This document shows positions 11,684-23,330 of a DNA stretch of 64,000 bases, one piece after another. Position 1 is the stretch's first letter. The number at the start of each line of letters is the position of its first letter. Under the pieces are notes generated by a model, which was not told where the DNA came from, made no database searches, and saw only the letters and a program-made list of their open reading frames with translations. The stretch is from Hanleya hanleyi (taxonomy: Eukaryota; Mollusca; Polyplacophora; Lepidopleurida; Hanleyidae), in assembly GCA_036873755.1 (NCBI GenBank), contig JAVTVY010017441.1, positions 1 through 64,000 of the forward strand, written 5' to 3'. A program made the translations under genes and the position numbers.

Positions 11684-12889
11684 GGGGTACCGACATTATC
11701 CCCCAGCGACAGTTTCCCCCGCGACATTTTCCCCCGCGACATTTTCCCCAGCGACATTTTCCCCAGCGACAGTTTCCCCCCGCGACATTTTCCACCGCGA
11801 CATTTTCCCCAGCGACAGTTTCCCCACCGACATTTTCCCCATCGACATTTTCCCCCGCGACAGTTTCCCCCGCGACATTTTCCCCACCGACATTTTTCCC
11901 CACGACAGTATCCCCACACGGCATTTTCCCCAGGCGACATGTTCCCCACCCTATATTACGTTCTGTAATAATTACGTTCTGCCGACAATCGCAGTCGCGG
12001 TCATTTCCTCACCTTGAATTTTTTTCAAGTTTGGAGAGTTCTAGAAATTCAAGGGATATTACTTTTTAGTTGAACATCGGCAGATGTATGCAAACGTACA
12101 TTCTTTTCATGCATAATAAATAAGAATACATTATCAATATCACGCTCTTATGTTCTGTTTTCTGGCTGTTATTTATTTCTTGGCATGGTGTTATGTAGCC
12201 CTACCGACCGCATCAAATTTGGCGATGTCATTTTCCGGCAAGGCTGTATATATTCTGTGCCTATAAAGTGGATAATCAATACTTTTGAGTAGATTTTTTT
12301 CTGTGATAATGTATTTTTTGAAAGTTCAGTTTTGAGTAAATCGTTATGAATGAAATATTTTCAATTCAAATTCGCATGTCTAGAAGTCTATCGGAATATA
12401 TCGGCAGCGATGATGAAGTGATCAAATAATAATATCAAATTTTTGCCGCTTTCATGCAGCGGGAATTTTTTTATCACTTTCCATTCGTTGGCATATAATC
12501 TTCTTGAGTTATATGATCCGAATAAATAACTTCAAATTTCTTTGTAGCATTGTTTATATTATACTCTTAGTTAAGCTGACTGAGTGATTAATGCGTAATC
12601 CTATGGTAAGTGATCTAGCCTACCATTGTTTCACTGGCTCAATTGTCTTCATCTTACTGCTCCTGCTCATTGATTAATCCGTAATCCCATGATAAGTCTT
12701 CCACGAACTACTGTTGACCGCGACTGCGATTGTCGGCAGAACGTAATTATTACAGCACGTAATATTATGTTGGGGAAAATGTCGCCTGCATGGGGAAAAT
12801 GTCGTGTGCGGATACTGTCGTGGGGGAAAAATGTTGGTGGGGAAAATGTCGCGGGGGAAACTGTCGCTGGGGGATAATGTCATGGACTC
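11684..12889. mobile_element. Foldback element with minisatellite TIRs
   Basis: Left arm 11684-12003 and right arm 12717-12889 are inverted copies. From the outside in they run GACATTATCCCCCAGCGAC, then 15-bp units (GCGACATTTTCCCCC and variants), then a shared stretch ending TCGCAGTCGCGGTCA. The left arm has about 20 units, the right fewer. The 700-bp centre is AT-rich with no ORF. ACAATGTAC (9 bp) occurs on both flanks at 11675-11683 and 12890-12898, a likely target duplication. Long repeat-built TIRs are the hallmark of foldback elements, and a 9-bp duplication is usual for FB and Mutator-like elements; class assignment is inference. The many overlapping ORFs in the arms are products of the repeat. 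Confidence 0.8.
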
Positions 12890-12959
12890 ACAATGTACTA
12901 GCCTTGTCTGCAAATCTCTCTCCCTGGGTAGTTGAGATGAACTCCCATCCCCCAAATGT

Positions 12960-13695
12960 ATAGCATTCAATAACAAAAGCAAGATGTGGGCCACAAATAA
13001 TTTTATAATCTATTCATCCTGCTACACTGACTATTGTTTATCCGTATGGGGCAATGGCTCCACACATGACATTGGCAGACTGGAAAGCCTACAAAAACGA
13101 GCGATGAGGTTTATCATTGACTGTGATTCGTCTGTACGGTCGAAGGGACCTATACCAAAAAATGAACTGGATTCCGATTTCTTATCGTTTTAAACTGAAC
13201 ACAGTTATACTTGTTTTTAAAGGGATCAACGGTCTCGTTCCTACATGTAGTTATATATCCAATGCGTCAGACGTTTACAAACCCATTAGAAATCGTAGAT
13301 TATCAAATCAGGGCTTACTTTTAAAAGTGCCTTTTGCACGAAGTGAACTTTTAAAGAAATCTTTCAAGATAAATGGATCAAAACTTTTTAACGAACTTCT
13401 AATTCATGTCAGAAGTTATTTATCTTTGGACAGTTTTAAAACAGCCTGTTATAAGCATTTCTTAAACCAATTTTTGCTAGACAACCCAGTCGAGCCCTTT
13501 TTTCTTTGTTTTTTTGTTTTATTTTTTTTAAATTTAATATTCAATGCTAATATGACTGTTATTTTAATGTTGTATATAATGTTATTTCTATATTGCTGCC
13601 TTCGACGCCGATAAAAAGAGGCCTTGCCTATCGGAACTATCGAGGTTTTCTTAAATAAAGTATATTATTATTATTATTATTATTATTAATTCCTG
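12960..13695 (+). mobile_element. 5'-truncated non-LTR retrotransposon (LINE)
   Basis: Plus-strand remains of the reverse transcriptase C-terminal region. A first frame (12984 on) contains DYCLSVWGN and LESLQKRAMRFI, typical of the region after the RT core in CR1/L2/jockey-like LINEs. A second frame (about 13160-13614) continues with MNWIPISYRFKLN and a long basic tail. The frame changes by one base at an A6 run near 13160. The 3' end has AATAAA followed by an (ATT)n microsatellite at about 13662-13690, the usual tail of such elements. The catalytic YADD region is absent, so this is a dead 5'-truncated copy. Confidence 0.85.
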
Positions 13696-14205
13696 GCCCT
13701 TTCAAAATTGTCCAATTGTATATCAAGCCAATTTCTTGTCAATTTTTAAAAGAAACAAACATAACTTGAACAATTTGTATAAATAAAGTCAGAGAGATAG
13801 TGGTCATAAATGTGAGGTCATTTTCATTTTACAGAAAAAACAGATATGTGTGGACCGTCTGTGACATACCGAGCATTATCAGTATGGTCAAATCTTAATA
13901 AACTGTTGTTTAGCCGAGCTGATATATATATAAGGGCCAGTTTGCTTCCCACTACTTACATTTGACACGGGTTTATTGTAACGCAGAATTTTATATTAAA
14001 CTCTCAAGTATATGTTCCTAAAGATGACAGGAGATAAACATGGCTTTTCCATAGGTCACATAAGTCGGGAACCTTTCTTGAAGGCTAGTTGAATAATTAC
14101 ATTATCCCGGTTCACTCTCTGAGAACGCGAAGAGACATATGAGACAGGACTGTGGTTCAAATCTTCCCCAATGTGTTAAATTCCTATGCCCTACTTCATC
14201 AATCC
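13696..14205. other. Unannotated spacer
   Basis: No ORF or repeat recognised. A TA-rich run (ATATATATATAAGGGCC) is at about 13922. Confidence 0.5.
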
Positions 14206-16066
14206 ATTCCCAGGTTTATAATGGAGCAGGAATCACAGACAATTTTAGGTATACATTTTTTGTTATTACATACCCAGGCTGATAATGAAGCAGGAATCTC
14301 AGACATTTCTAGGTATACATCTTTTGTTATTGCATATACCCAGGCTAATAATGAAGCAGGAATCTCAGACACCTCTAGGTATACATTTTTTGTTATTACA
14401 TACACAGGCTGATAATGGAGGAGGAATCCCAGACAATTCTAGGTATACATTTTTTGTTATTACATACCCAGGTTGATAATGGAACAGGAATCACAGACAA
14501 TTTTAGGTATACATTTTTTGTTATTACATACCCAGGCTGATAATGAAGCAGGAATCACAGATATTCTAGGTATACATTTTTTTGTTATTACATACCCAGT
14601 TTGATAATGGAGCAGGAATCCCAGACAATTCTAGGTATACATTTTTTGTTATTACATACCCAGGCTGATAATGAAGCAGGAATCTCAGACAATTTTAGGT
14701 ATACATTTTTTGTTATTACATACCCAGGCTGATAATGAAGCAGGTATCACAGACAATTCTACGTATACATTTTTGGTTATTACATACCCAGGCTGATAAT
14801 GGAGCAGGAATCCCAGACAATTCTAGGTATACATTTTTTATTATTACATACCCAGGCTGATAATGAAGCAGGAATCACAGACAGCTCTAAGTATACATTT
14901 TTTTTATTACATACCCAGTTTGATAATGGAGCAAGGATCACAGACAATTTTAGGGATACATTTTTTGTTATTACGTACCAGGTTAATAATGGAGCAGGAA
15001 TTCCAGATATTCTAGGTACACATTTTTTTGTTATTGCATACCCAGGCTCATAATGGAGCAGGAATCTCAGACAGTTCTAGCTATACATTATTTGTTATTA
15101 CATACCCAGGCTGATAATGGAGCAAGAATCTCAGACAATTCTAGGTATACATCTTTTGTTATTACATATACCCAGGCTGATAATGAAGCAGGAATCACAG
15201 ACAATTTTAGGTATACATTTTTTGTTATTACATACCCAGGCTGATAATGGAGCAGATATCCCAGATATTCTAGGTATACAGTTTTTGTTTTTACATAATC
15301 AGGTTGATAATGGAGCAGGAATCCCAGACAATTCTAGGTATACATTTTTTGTTATTACATACCCAGTTTGATAATGGAGCAAGAATCCCAGACAATTCTA
15401 GGTATACATTTTGTGTTATTACATACCCATTTTTTGTTATTACGTACCAGGTTAATAATGGAGCAGGAATTCCAGATATTCTAGGTACACATTTTTTTGT
15501 TATTGCATACCCAGGCTCATAATGGAGCAGGAATCTCAGACAGTTCTAGCTATACATTATTGGTTATTACATACCCAGGCTGATAATGGAGCAGGACTCT
15601 CAGACAATTCTAGGTATACATCTTTTGTTATTACATATACCCAGGCTGATAATGGAGCAGGAATCACAGACAATTCTAGGTATACATTTTTTGTTATTAC
15701 ATATACCCACGTTGATAATGGAGCAAGAATCACAGACAATTTTAGGTATACATTTTGTGTTATTACATACCCAGGCTGATAATGGAGCAGGAATCACAGA
15801 CAATTCTAGGTATACATTTTTTGTTATTACACACCCAGGTTGATAATGGAGCAGGAATCCCATACAGTGCTAGGTATACATTTTTTGTTATTACATACCC
15901 AGGTTGATAATGGAGCAGGAATCCCAAATATTCTAGGTATACATTTTTTGTTATTACATACCCAGGCTGGTAATGAAGCAGGAATCCCATACAGTGCTAG
16001 GTATACATTTTTTGTTATTACATACCCAGGCTGATAATGAAGCAGGAATCCCATACAGTTATACAT
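14206..16066 (+). repeat. 64-bp tandem array, ~29 units
   Basis: Units of about 64 bp containing TACCCAGGCTGATAATGGAG, CAGGAATCACAGACAATTCT and TATACATTTTTTGTTATTAC. Variants have GATATTCTAGG in place of GACAATTCTAGG. The length is not a multiple of three, so the short ORFs on both strands are by-products. A segment from about 14990 to 15110 recurs at about 15450-15580 (shared GTACCAGGTTAATAATGGAG), showing internal block duplication. Confidence 0.95.
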
Positions 16067-16079
16067 TTTTTGTTTTTCT

Positions 16080-16870
16080 TACTTTTGTTTTCAATTTCTT
16101 GATAACCACAATGCTGAGGCTAACTATAGAAAGCTGAATCTCCCAAAACTCTGCCAGCAAATGGAATGAGGCTGATTGTTTTCTGGAGAATACACCAAGC
16201 ATTGAGTACGTTTTTCCAGAATGGATTATTGATTTTTTTGCATATAAACGTTAGCGTATTCTGCTCCCGCATTACAGAGTTTTCCAAAGCTTTCCGTTTC
16301 AGATAATTGTCGCCATATTTGACTCTTAAATATTAGACTCCGCATCAAGGAGATCTTGAGAGATTGAATAAATGGTATGAGATTGATCATTCTCAAGCCT
16401 CCGAATTTATAGTCACGTGTTATTATAATTCTTTTAATTCTATCGGGGCCATCGTTCCACAAAAAATTGTACAGCAATGAGTTGAGATTTGTAATAACGT
16501 TTTCAGGTGGGTTTGGCGAGGCAAGGAAAAAGTGTATTGTAACGTGTCCAAAACAATTGACCGTCTATACACAATTGTAGGTCTTGTTTAGCAATATTAT
16601 AGGAAGGCTATCGCGATTGTTAGGTAGTGGAGTATATTCATCGATAGATTGTTTAATTAGTGATTTGACCATATCAAGATATTTTTTTCTTTCAATAACG
16701 AACAATTTAATTTTCAGTTCCCTCTGGCCCTTTCCCTATTTGTAAAGCTGCATTGTAATGTAATTGCTGAATGATCTGTTCCATACCCTGATGCGATCGG
16801 CGAATTGTTTGCAATATTGAAAATTTCAGAACTAACGATGAAAAAGTTGAGTCTAGCTGGTTAAGGAACT
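16080..16870 (-). mobile_element. Internally deleted LINE, minus strand
   Basis: Two coding remnants on the minus strand. Near 16680-16765 the frame reads TDHSAITLQ, the end of the AP-endonuclease domain of L1/Tx1-like LINEs. From about 16520 down to 16226 it reads PPENVITNLNSLLYNFLWN and then GGLRMINLIPFIQSLKIS, the region after the RT core in the same elements. Between them the RT palm (several hundred codons in an intact element) is missing, and the intervening 200 bp contains stops. A dead copy with a large internal deletion. Confidence 0.8.
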
Positions 16871-16879
16871 GAGAATAAG

Positions 16880-18034
16880 CATATCATCATCAAATACTTC
16901 CATTTACTCCCAAAACGATGCATTTACTCTGCAAGATTTATTTAACAGTCACAAAACGTTTCTCAAAGAAAGAGATATTTGTCTTACAACCACCCATAAC
17001 GACATACCAAAAGTGTACTGGACTCCCAAAATGCATAAATCACCATATAAAGCTAGATTCATAGCTGGTTCTAGAAGCTGCACCACCAAGCAACTCAAAA
17101 TGACTTACGGAAGAACTTGATGCTAAAGGTCACATACCGTACAGGCATGTATCCGCATAGAATTTCTCGGCTCTCTATACTGAAATCCCTCACCAGGACC
17201 CTATTGTCTGTCTTAGTTCATTAATAGTATCTGATCGTCTTACAATTGTGTACAGACGATCTGTTTTCAAGAAAACTTATCGCCGATACATTAATGTTAA
17301 AAGTCATAAGGAATTATTTAGCTCTACTACATACAGAGGATATCATTCATGGGACATTTCTTCACTGCGAGTTTATAGAGTTGCTCGAATTTCTTAGTAA
17401 TAATATCTATGTGAAATTTGGCAACATGCTATATCAACAGCATATAGGTATTCCACTGGGTATCAATAGTGCATCTCTTTTGGCTGACATATATCTGTTC
17501 TCTTATGAATACGACTATATGCAAGCGCTTTCAGAAACTGATCAATTCAAAGCCCGTTCCTTCTCATTCACCATACTCTATATAGACGATCTCTTCGCTG
17601 TGGATAATCGCCATATAAATGACACAGTGAAGGATATATATCCACCTTCACTGGATTTGAAGGAAACTGCAGATAGCCCTACAGGCACATCTTATTTAGA
17701 TCTCTACCTCTATAAAAATGAAGCGGGTTTTCTCTCTCGTCCACTTTACGACAAAAGAGATGATTACAATTTCGACATCGTAAACAATCCCTTTCTGGAC
17801 AGCAATATTCCAGTGAGACCTGCATATGGCGTATACTTATCTCGCCTAGTAGCATTTGCTGCTAGATCCTGTGTTAAATGTGACAATTTTAATCAGCGTC
17901 ACAAAACATTATCACAGAAAATTATAAAGCATGGCTATACCGCTAAAAGTTTATCAAATTTGGCTGATACATATCGCATGCTGATAGCAAAATACGAGCG
18001 TAGCCTGCAAGATCTATGGCGTCACGTTTCGTAA
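16880..18034 (+). pseudogene. Penelope-like reverse transcriptase, decayed
   Basis: Seen: an N-terminal remnant (about 16885-17110) with VYWTPKMHKSPYKARFIAG, then a gap and frame change near 17330, then a long open stretch to 18034. The latter has GIPLGINSASLLADIYLFSY, the catalytic box YIDDLF (near 17580), and a C-terminal part with LYDKRDDYNF, YGVYLSRLV and CVKCDNFNQRH. The PKxHK motif and these downstream blocks fit Penelope-like retroelement RTs, possibly the Naiad-type common in invertebrates; that subclass is inference. The first ~28 codons of the open frame from 17246 are out of frame with the family. The segment between the N-terminal motif and the palm is deleted, so it is non-functional. 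Confidence 0.8.
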
Positions 18035-18530
18035 CTTGTGTCTAATTCCGATTAACCCGGAGGGACTAGGGGCCGTATGGGCCTGTTTACTTCAAGATCC
18101 CCATGGTGTTCCTATGAACAACCACAATCGGAGCGTGACTGAGATACGTCATTCTCTTGATAACGACTTTAAATGAAAATCATACGGATTAAGTATGCTG
18201 ATCAACGATACGGACTTGATATTTTTGGAGCATCATGATGTGTTGCCGACATCATTGGAAACAGTTGACCGCTTCTATCTTGCTGGAAACTAGCCTATGT
18301 TTATGTATGGTATGATATTTTTTAAATTTGGTGCTAATGCTTATGCTAATGCTGTTATATGGAATATGGAATAGGTCTTTGGATTATGGATGTGGATATT
18401 CTTTGTGGACGACTGCTGAATATTGAATGACGGACTTTTTTTCGATTTCATACGCATTCGGAATTGGCGCCGTCATAAGAAATAGGTCTTTCCACAATTG
18501 ACCCGGAAATTATTTTATGAACGACGAATG
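18035..18530 (+). mobile_element. 3' untranslated tail of the Penelope-like element
   Basis: Non-coding sequence after the RT stop. Its first part (TAACCCGG, AGGGGCCGTATGG, GTGACTGAGATAC) recurs after the second RT relic at 26195 and, diverged, at 24300. Its last part (GATATTTTTGGAGCATCATG onward) recurs at 26340 and 1110. The shared boundaries define a roughly 450-bp family-specific tail. Confidence 0.75.
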
Positions 18531-18565
18531 AATATTGAATGTCGGATCTGACGGGCTATTTACGC

Positions 18566-19166
18566 ACTTCTACAATGTATGACGATATTTACACACTTCT
18601 ACAATGTACGACGATACTTACACAATTCCACAATGTACGACGATATTTACACACTTCTACAACGTACGACGATATTTACACACTTCTACAATGTACGACG
18701 ATATTTACACAGTTCCACAATGTACGACGATATGTACACAGTTCTACAATGTACGACGATATTTACACAGTTCCACAATGTACGACGATATGTACACAGT
18801 TCTACAATGTACGACGATATTTACACAGTTCTACAATGTACGACGATATTTACACAGTTCTACAATGTACGACGATATTTACACAGTTCTACAATGTACG
18901 ACGATATTTACACAGTTCCACAATGTACGACGATATTTACACACTTCTACAACGTACGACGATATTTACACAGTTCCACAATGTACGACGATACTTACAC
19001 ACTTCTACAACGTACGACGATATTTACACAGTTCCACAATGTACGACGATATTTACACACTTCTACAATGTACGACGATATGTACACAGTTCTACAATGT
19101 ACGACGATATTTACACACTTCTACAATGTACGACGACATTTACACACTTCAACAATGTACGACGAG
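18566..19166 (+). repeat. 29-bp tandem array open in all three plus frames
   Basis: About 21 units of 29 bp (TTCTACAATGTACGACGATA then TTTACACAC), with CACTTC/CAGTTC/CAGTTCC variants. 29 is not a multiple of three and the unit has no plus-strand stop in any frame, so all three forward frames stay open for about 200 codons with the same 29-residue repeat. This explains the three long overlapping ORFs. Confidence 0.95.
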
Positions 19167-19222
19167 ACCCCTTCGTGTCGCCCGCTGGATGTTAAATTAT
19201 CATTGATGCAATTGATGCAGTG

Positions 19223-19565
19223 ACTGACTTTGGGGGTGGTGGTGGAGGGGGGAGGGGGTACATTGGAGGTGCATGGGCGAGGAAAAGTGAGCAAAAGCTA
19301 TATTATTTCACATCTGATTATTATTTACTAAGTTTTCATGCTATTTTTGCAAAAAAGTACATCCCAAAAGCTGGCCGAAAAATAGTTAAAATATGCCTTT
19401 TTTAAAATGACGTCACTGTGACGCCATCATGTATTTTTTACATTTCCCAGCAGAGCTTGATTCAAGCTGATAAGTTTTAGCCCCCTAGCTCAAGGGGTAA
19501 GAACAATATTTAAGGGGATGGGGTGGGAAGAGAAAGGCCTGCCAAATCGTTCAGGCCAGATAGGG
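19223..19565 (-). mobile_element. TTAA MITE, reverse copy, shortened
   Basis: The reverse complement of the MITE at 38905-39452. The terminus CCCTATCTGGCCTG lies at 19552-19565 (minus), followed outside by TTAA (19566-19569). Shared internal phrases include CCCCTTGAGCTAG, TGACGTCA and AGTAAATA. The other end is lost in a G-rich stretch near 19230. Confidence 0.75.
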
Positions 19566-19732
19566 TTAAATTTTAAATGGGTCGTAGAGAACTCGTCTTT
19601 TCCGGCATGAAGTATTACTGCAGGTCTGGGAACAGTGATGTATTTCCGAGCTAACGAGTACTCGGGCAATGCAAGACGTGCAAGCCTTGAAATACGAAGG
19701 ATCACGGACTCAATTCATAAACCGCTTCTGAA

Positions 19733-21072
19733 ATGTATCAGGGATTCTATAACATTTGTGTCAATAACATCGAGCTAACCGTGCATTTATTTAAGAAATA
19801 ATGTTTTCATAAGCGTGCTAAATCGTTAATTTACGCACGGTAAGTGTGGGAAAGTTTTTATTTTAGGGCAAGGGCGAAGCCCGCGCCCTAAAATTTATAA
19901 ACTTTCCCACACTAAGCGTGCGTAAATTAACGATTTAGCACGCTTATGAAAACATTATATCTATTCTATTGCACTACTCAAATTGATTATCAACAAAGAT
20001 TACAATGAAAGATTGAAAAATATGGTAAACGTTCACAACCTTTCTTCCCTTTGTTGAAATGTACCGTCCGCCTCAGCTGGCAGGGTGTCAATATCATTGG
20101 ACGAGTTTATGTGATCTCTCAGAAGGGGAAGCAGTGAAACATAAATGCAACAAGCCTATTTGTGTGGCATTATTAATCAATCACGATGGAACCAACAGTT
20201 AAACTTGAGACAGAAATTTACGTCTTTAATAAATATTTATTTACAGCTTGTTCTCAAACAATGAAAAATGTTGGCAGTATTTATTTAACTAGGATGGAAA
20301 TTTATGTTCACGGTGCTATTGGAAACATTGGCATTTTGGGGAAAAAACCCGCCAAGAACAGATGTGAAATTACAAACATTTGATGTCGTTTGTAATTTCT
20401 GTGGCCTGTAACCGACATCACATCAATGATAGACACACCCGCCTGAAGCAGAACCGTGGCAGTTGTTGATCTCAAGCAATGATTGGTGTAACGGGTAATC
20501 TTTAGATGTATTTATTTATAAGACTTGATTATAATATAGAACGAATACGATACATTTAAATATCCGTATTTCCTATTTCGTTTGCCTGCCAGATCTCTTA
20601 ATTTCTCATCGTCAGCGGAGAAAAATCTACCACTCGTGTTGTGTCTCATTTAAAACAGCAAGAAGATATTCATCATCTGTGTCTCTCATGAACTTTTCGA
20701 TCTCCGCTTCTCTAGATAATTCATATCTGAAAGCACGTCTTGTTTCTCCTGTTGATCTGTTTCGTGTGTACACCTGTATGTCCCAATTGGTTTGTAAATA
20801 TCTGCGATTATACATTTTCTGCCTTTAAAATAAAATAAAGTTCCTACTTACAGGGTATCCATTCTATTTGTTTATTCGATTGTACATGCAGGCAGACGAG
20901 ACTTTGTCCTGCCATTTATCACCCGCCCTGTGAGATGGATTCTCCCGAGCGAACACCTGTGCGTGTCAAGATCACGGGTGTAGATTTCATACGTCACAAA
21001 GTTCTTAACCGTGCTAAATCGTGTAATAATTGCACGGTTATCAGTGTGTAATAGGTGTAAGTGTTATAGAAT
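19733..21072. mobile_element. Foldback element copy A with long hairpin
   Basis: It starts with ATTCTATAACATTTGTGTCA and related sequence that reappears inverted at 21868-21913. It contains the near-perfect palindrome 19798-19958. Its right part (19990-20200, 20860-21072) matches copy B in order, with phrases such as TTGATTATCAACAAAG, GTTAAACTTGAGA, ATTCGATTGTACATGCA and AACCGTGCTAAATCGTG. A block of about 600 bp (20260-20850) has no counterpart in copy B and may be an insertion. No coding sequence. Ends with the hairpin TAACCGTGC/GCACGGTTA (about 21008-21046). Confidence 0.65.
19798..19958. repeat. 161-bp near-perfect palindrome
   Basis: Two arms of about 77 bp with only a handful of mismatches around a tiny loop. 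The apex is GGGCGAAGCCC, which contains GCGAAGC at 19874-19880, a heptamer known to form an exceptionally stable DNA mini-hairpin. The outer ends read ATAATGTTTTCATAAGCGTG and its complement. Confidence 0.95.
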
Positions 21073-21862
21073 ACACGTTTTAGCACGGTTAAGTGAAATC
21101 AACACCCGTCAAGTGCAGGTGTTCATTGGGAGATTTCATTTCACAAGTCGGATGAGAAAAGGGACGTCTGCTTTCATACAAGTAACAATCGAATAAAACA
21201 AACAAATATATTACAAGACGAAATTTCTTTCTCAAGATTAACTGCTGTTCCCATCGTGAAATTGATTAACAAAGCGACATATATCCACGTAATGTGGTTT
21301 GGGAAAGTTTATATTTTAGGGGCTAGGGCGAAGCCCGCGCCCTAAAATTGATAAACTTTCCCAAACTAACTGTGGGTAAAATACCCATTGAGCACGTCTA
21401 TGAAAACATTATTTCTATTCTATTGCACTACTCAAATTGATTATCAACAAAGATTGTAATGAAAGGTTGAACTAATATGGTAAACTTTGACATCCCCTTT
21501 GTTGAAAAAACTCGTCCGCTTATATTGGTACGATGCTCCCGTCTCAGTTGGCATCGTGCCAATATCAGTGGACGCGTTTATGTGGTCTCTCAAATGGGGA
21601 GTGAAACTGTCAACTGAGTCAGCTGTGTGGAAATTACGTGGATATATGTTTATTTGTGTGGCTTTTTTAATCAATTCCACGATGGAAACAACAGTTAAAC
21701 TCGAGAAAGAGATTTCATCTTATAATTTATTTGTTTGTTTTACTCGATTGTTACTTGTATGAAAGCAGACGTCCCTTTCCTTGCCCGACTTGTGAAATGG
21801 AATCTTCCAATGAACACCTGCACATGACGCGTGTTGATTTCACATAACCGTGCTAAAATGTG
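21073..21862. mobile_element. Foldback element copy B, 220-bp arms
   Basis: Left arm 21073-21293 and right arm 21633-21862 are inverted copies with roughly 85-90% identity by eye (shared CACGATGG, CGAATTG-type stretch, GAAAGCAGACGTCCCTTT, AACACCTGCA, TAGCACGGTTA). Just inside the left arm is a second hairpin (21296-21369), again capped by GCGAAGC (21328-21334). The 280-bp between it and the right arm carries the TTGATTATCAACAAAG block also seen in copy A. No coding sequence. The 78- and 91-codon ORFs here are products of the repeat. Confidence 0.75.
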
Positions 21863-23330
21863 TAATAAATGCACGGTTAGCTCGATGATATTGACACAAG
21901 TGTTATAGAATATGTTTTCAACTTTTCATTATAAACTTTGTTGATAATCAATTTGGGTAGTGCAATAGCACTTTGTTTACCGGCGGGACTTAAAAGTCCC
22001 ACCCCCTCTTAATTGACTGGGTTTACAGTCAGGTCAGCAAGCCTGCCGTTGGTACATTCAGTACAAACGGAAGGTTATCTCCGACTATCTGAAACCAACT
22101 GTAGCGACCTGTGACCAACAACCACCGGTGACGTCATCAGACATGCGGTTAACCCTCTCAGCAAAGCATAGTGGATTTCAGAAGAATATTGTTGCACTCT
22201 TGTTCGAGAGAGTTTTTAGTCAATCTAACTGGGATTTTTTTTATGAATGATTTTTAACATCAAGAACATAATGCTAGTTTCATTTTTGGGACAACAGCTC
22301 AGTTTCCTATCAAAATTAGGTTAATTAGCTCTGGAACATTTAGTCCCGTTGGGTAGTATCAGACTTTTTCGAATTGGACTAAAAAGTTCCGATGGTAATA
22401 TTTGATGTATCAAGGTTATGAAACTAATAAAAGTTCAACTGGATGCCGAAGCATATTGAAATGCCTAATGCACCTTGTCTCGAACTGATTTATGCTACAG
22501 ATAAGTCCGCTCCACTGTGTTGTGGTACGAAACAAGCAATACGAGTCGTCCGTGCAACCGCGTCACTGAGAAGTAGTATCAGAGGACACCTGTGTGAATG
22601 TATGTGTCTGTTCCCTTGGGCAATGATATAAACTTAGAATGGGTGCCCTAAAGGGGGTGAGAAAGATGGGGGTGGCAGGGGAGGGAGGGGGGGGGGGGCA
22701 TGACACAAACACCATATGGGTAATTGTGCTACTTTCATCTGATTTTATCAAGATTTTCAAGTGTTGTGACTGTTCGATGCTATGATAGCCATAATATTCA
22801 TCGCAAATATGTAGTTCATCAAATTCCTCTGTGATCGTTGTTGATATTTGATTTACTTACAGAGGAACATAACTGAAAACGTATGCTCATGGGATACTGT
22901 TATGGCAAGTTTGCATGAATGAGCACCTTCTGGACAATTTTAGTTGTTTCAATCCTTTCCAACTCTTAGTTTCAATTATTTTCTTTGTTGGAGAGATGGT
23001 TCCGCGGGCAAATCCTTGATGTTATATTTTGAAATAACGTTATTTATTTACAGAAAAGGCAGCCAAAATTAAGATTTTTGGGCCCATCCGATATTGACCG
23101 TCGGGACTTTTTAGTCCCAACAACTGAGTTGCTATGGTAACCACTGTTGTTCTCACCAAAACTCACATATTTTTCTAGCTACCCCATTTGTGATTTGGTC
23201 CACGAAGGATTTCCGGGTACTCCAATTATTTCTTATAGCGGTAAACAAAGGGATAGAATAGAAATAATGTTTTCATAGGCGTGTTCAATGGTTATTTTAC
23301 GCAAGGTTAGTGTGGGAAAGTTTATAAATT
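21863..23330. mobile_element. Foldback element copy C, split by an insertion
   Basis: Two pieces, 21863-21968 and 23253-23330, join into the reverse complement of copy A's right half: CAATTTGGGTAGTGCAATAG continues as AATAGAAATAATGTTTTCAT and then GTGTGGGAAAGTTTATAAAT. The intervening 1284 bp is a separate element. Copy C therefore preserves the target site of that element. Confidence 0.75.
21969..23252. mobile_element. 1284-bp TIR element, 4-bp TSD (CMC-like?)
   Basis: Ends CACTTTGTTTACCG (21969-21982) and CGGTAAACAAAGGG (23239-23252) are inverted repeats with 13 of 14 matches. ATAG flanks both sides (21965-21968, 23253-23256). The empty site survives in copy A (19965-19985 reversed) as GCAATAGAATAG with a single ATAG, which confirms the duplication. 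Inside are several GGGACT...AGTCCC dyads (about 21986, 22345-22392, 23103). No transposase is readable. A 4-bp duplication with CAC-type ends would suit Chapaev/CMC transposons; this is inference. A G12 run sits at 22687-22698. Confidence 0.8.

Noticed and set aside
17246..17330. Start of the Penelope-like RT at 17246
   Set aside because: The codon there is TTG, and the first ~28 codons are out of frame with the conserved family sequence; only the part from about 17335 is authentic.
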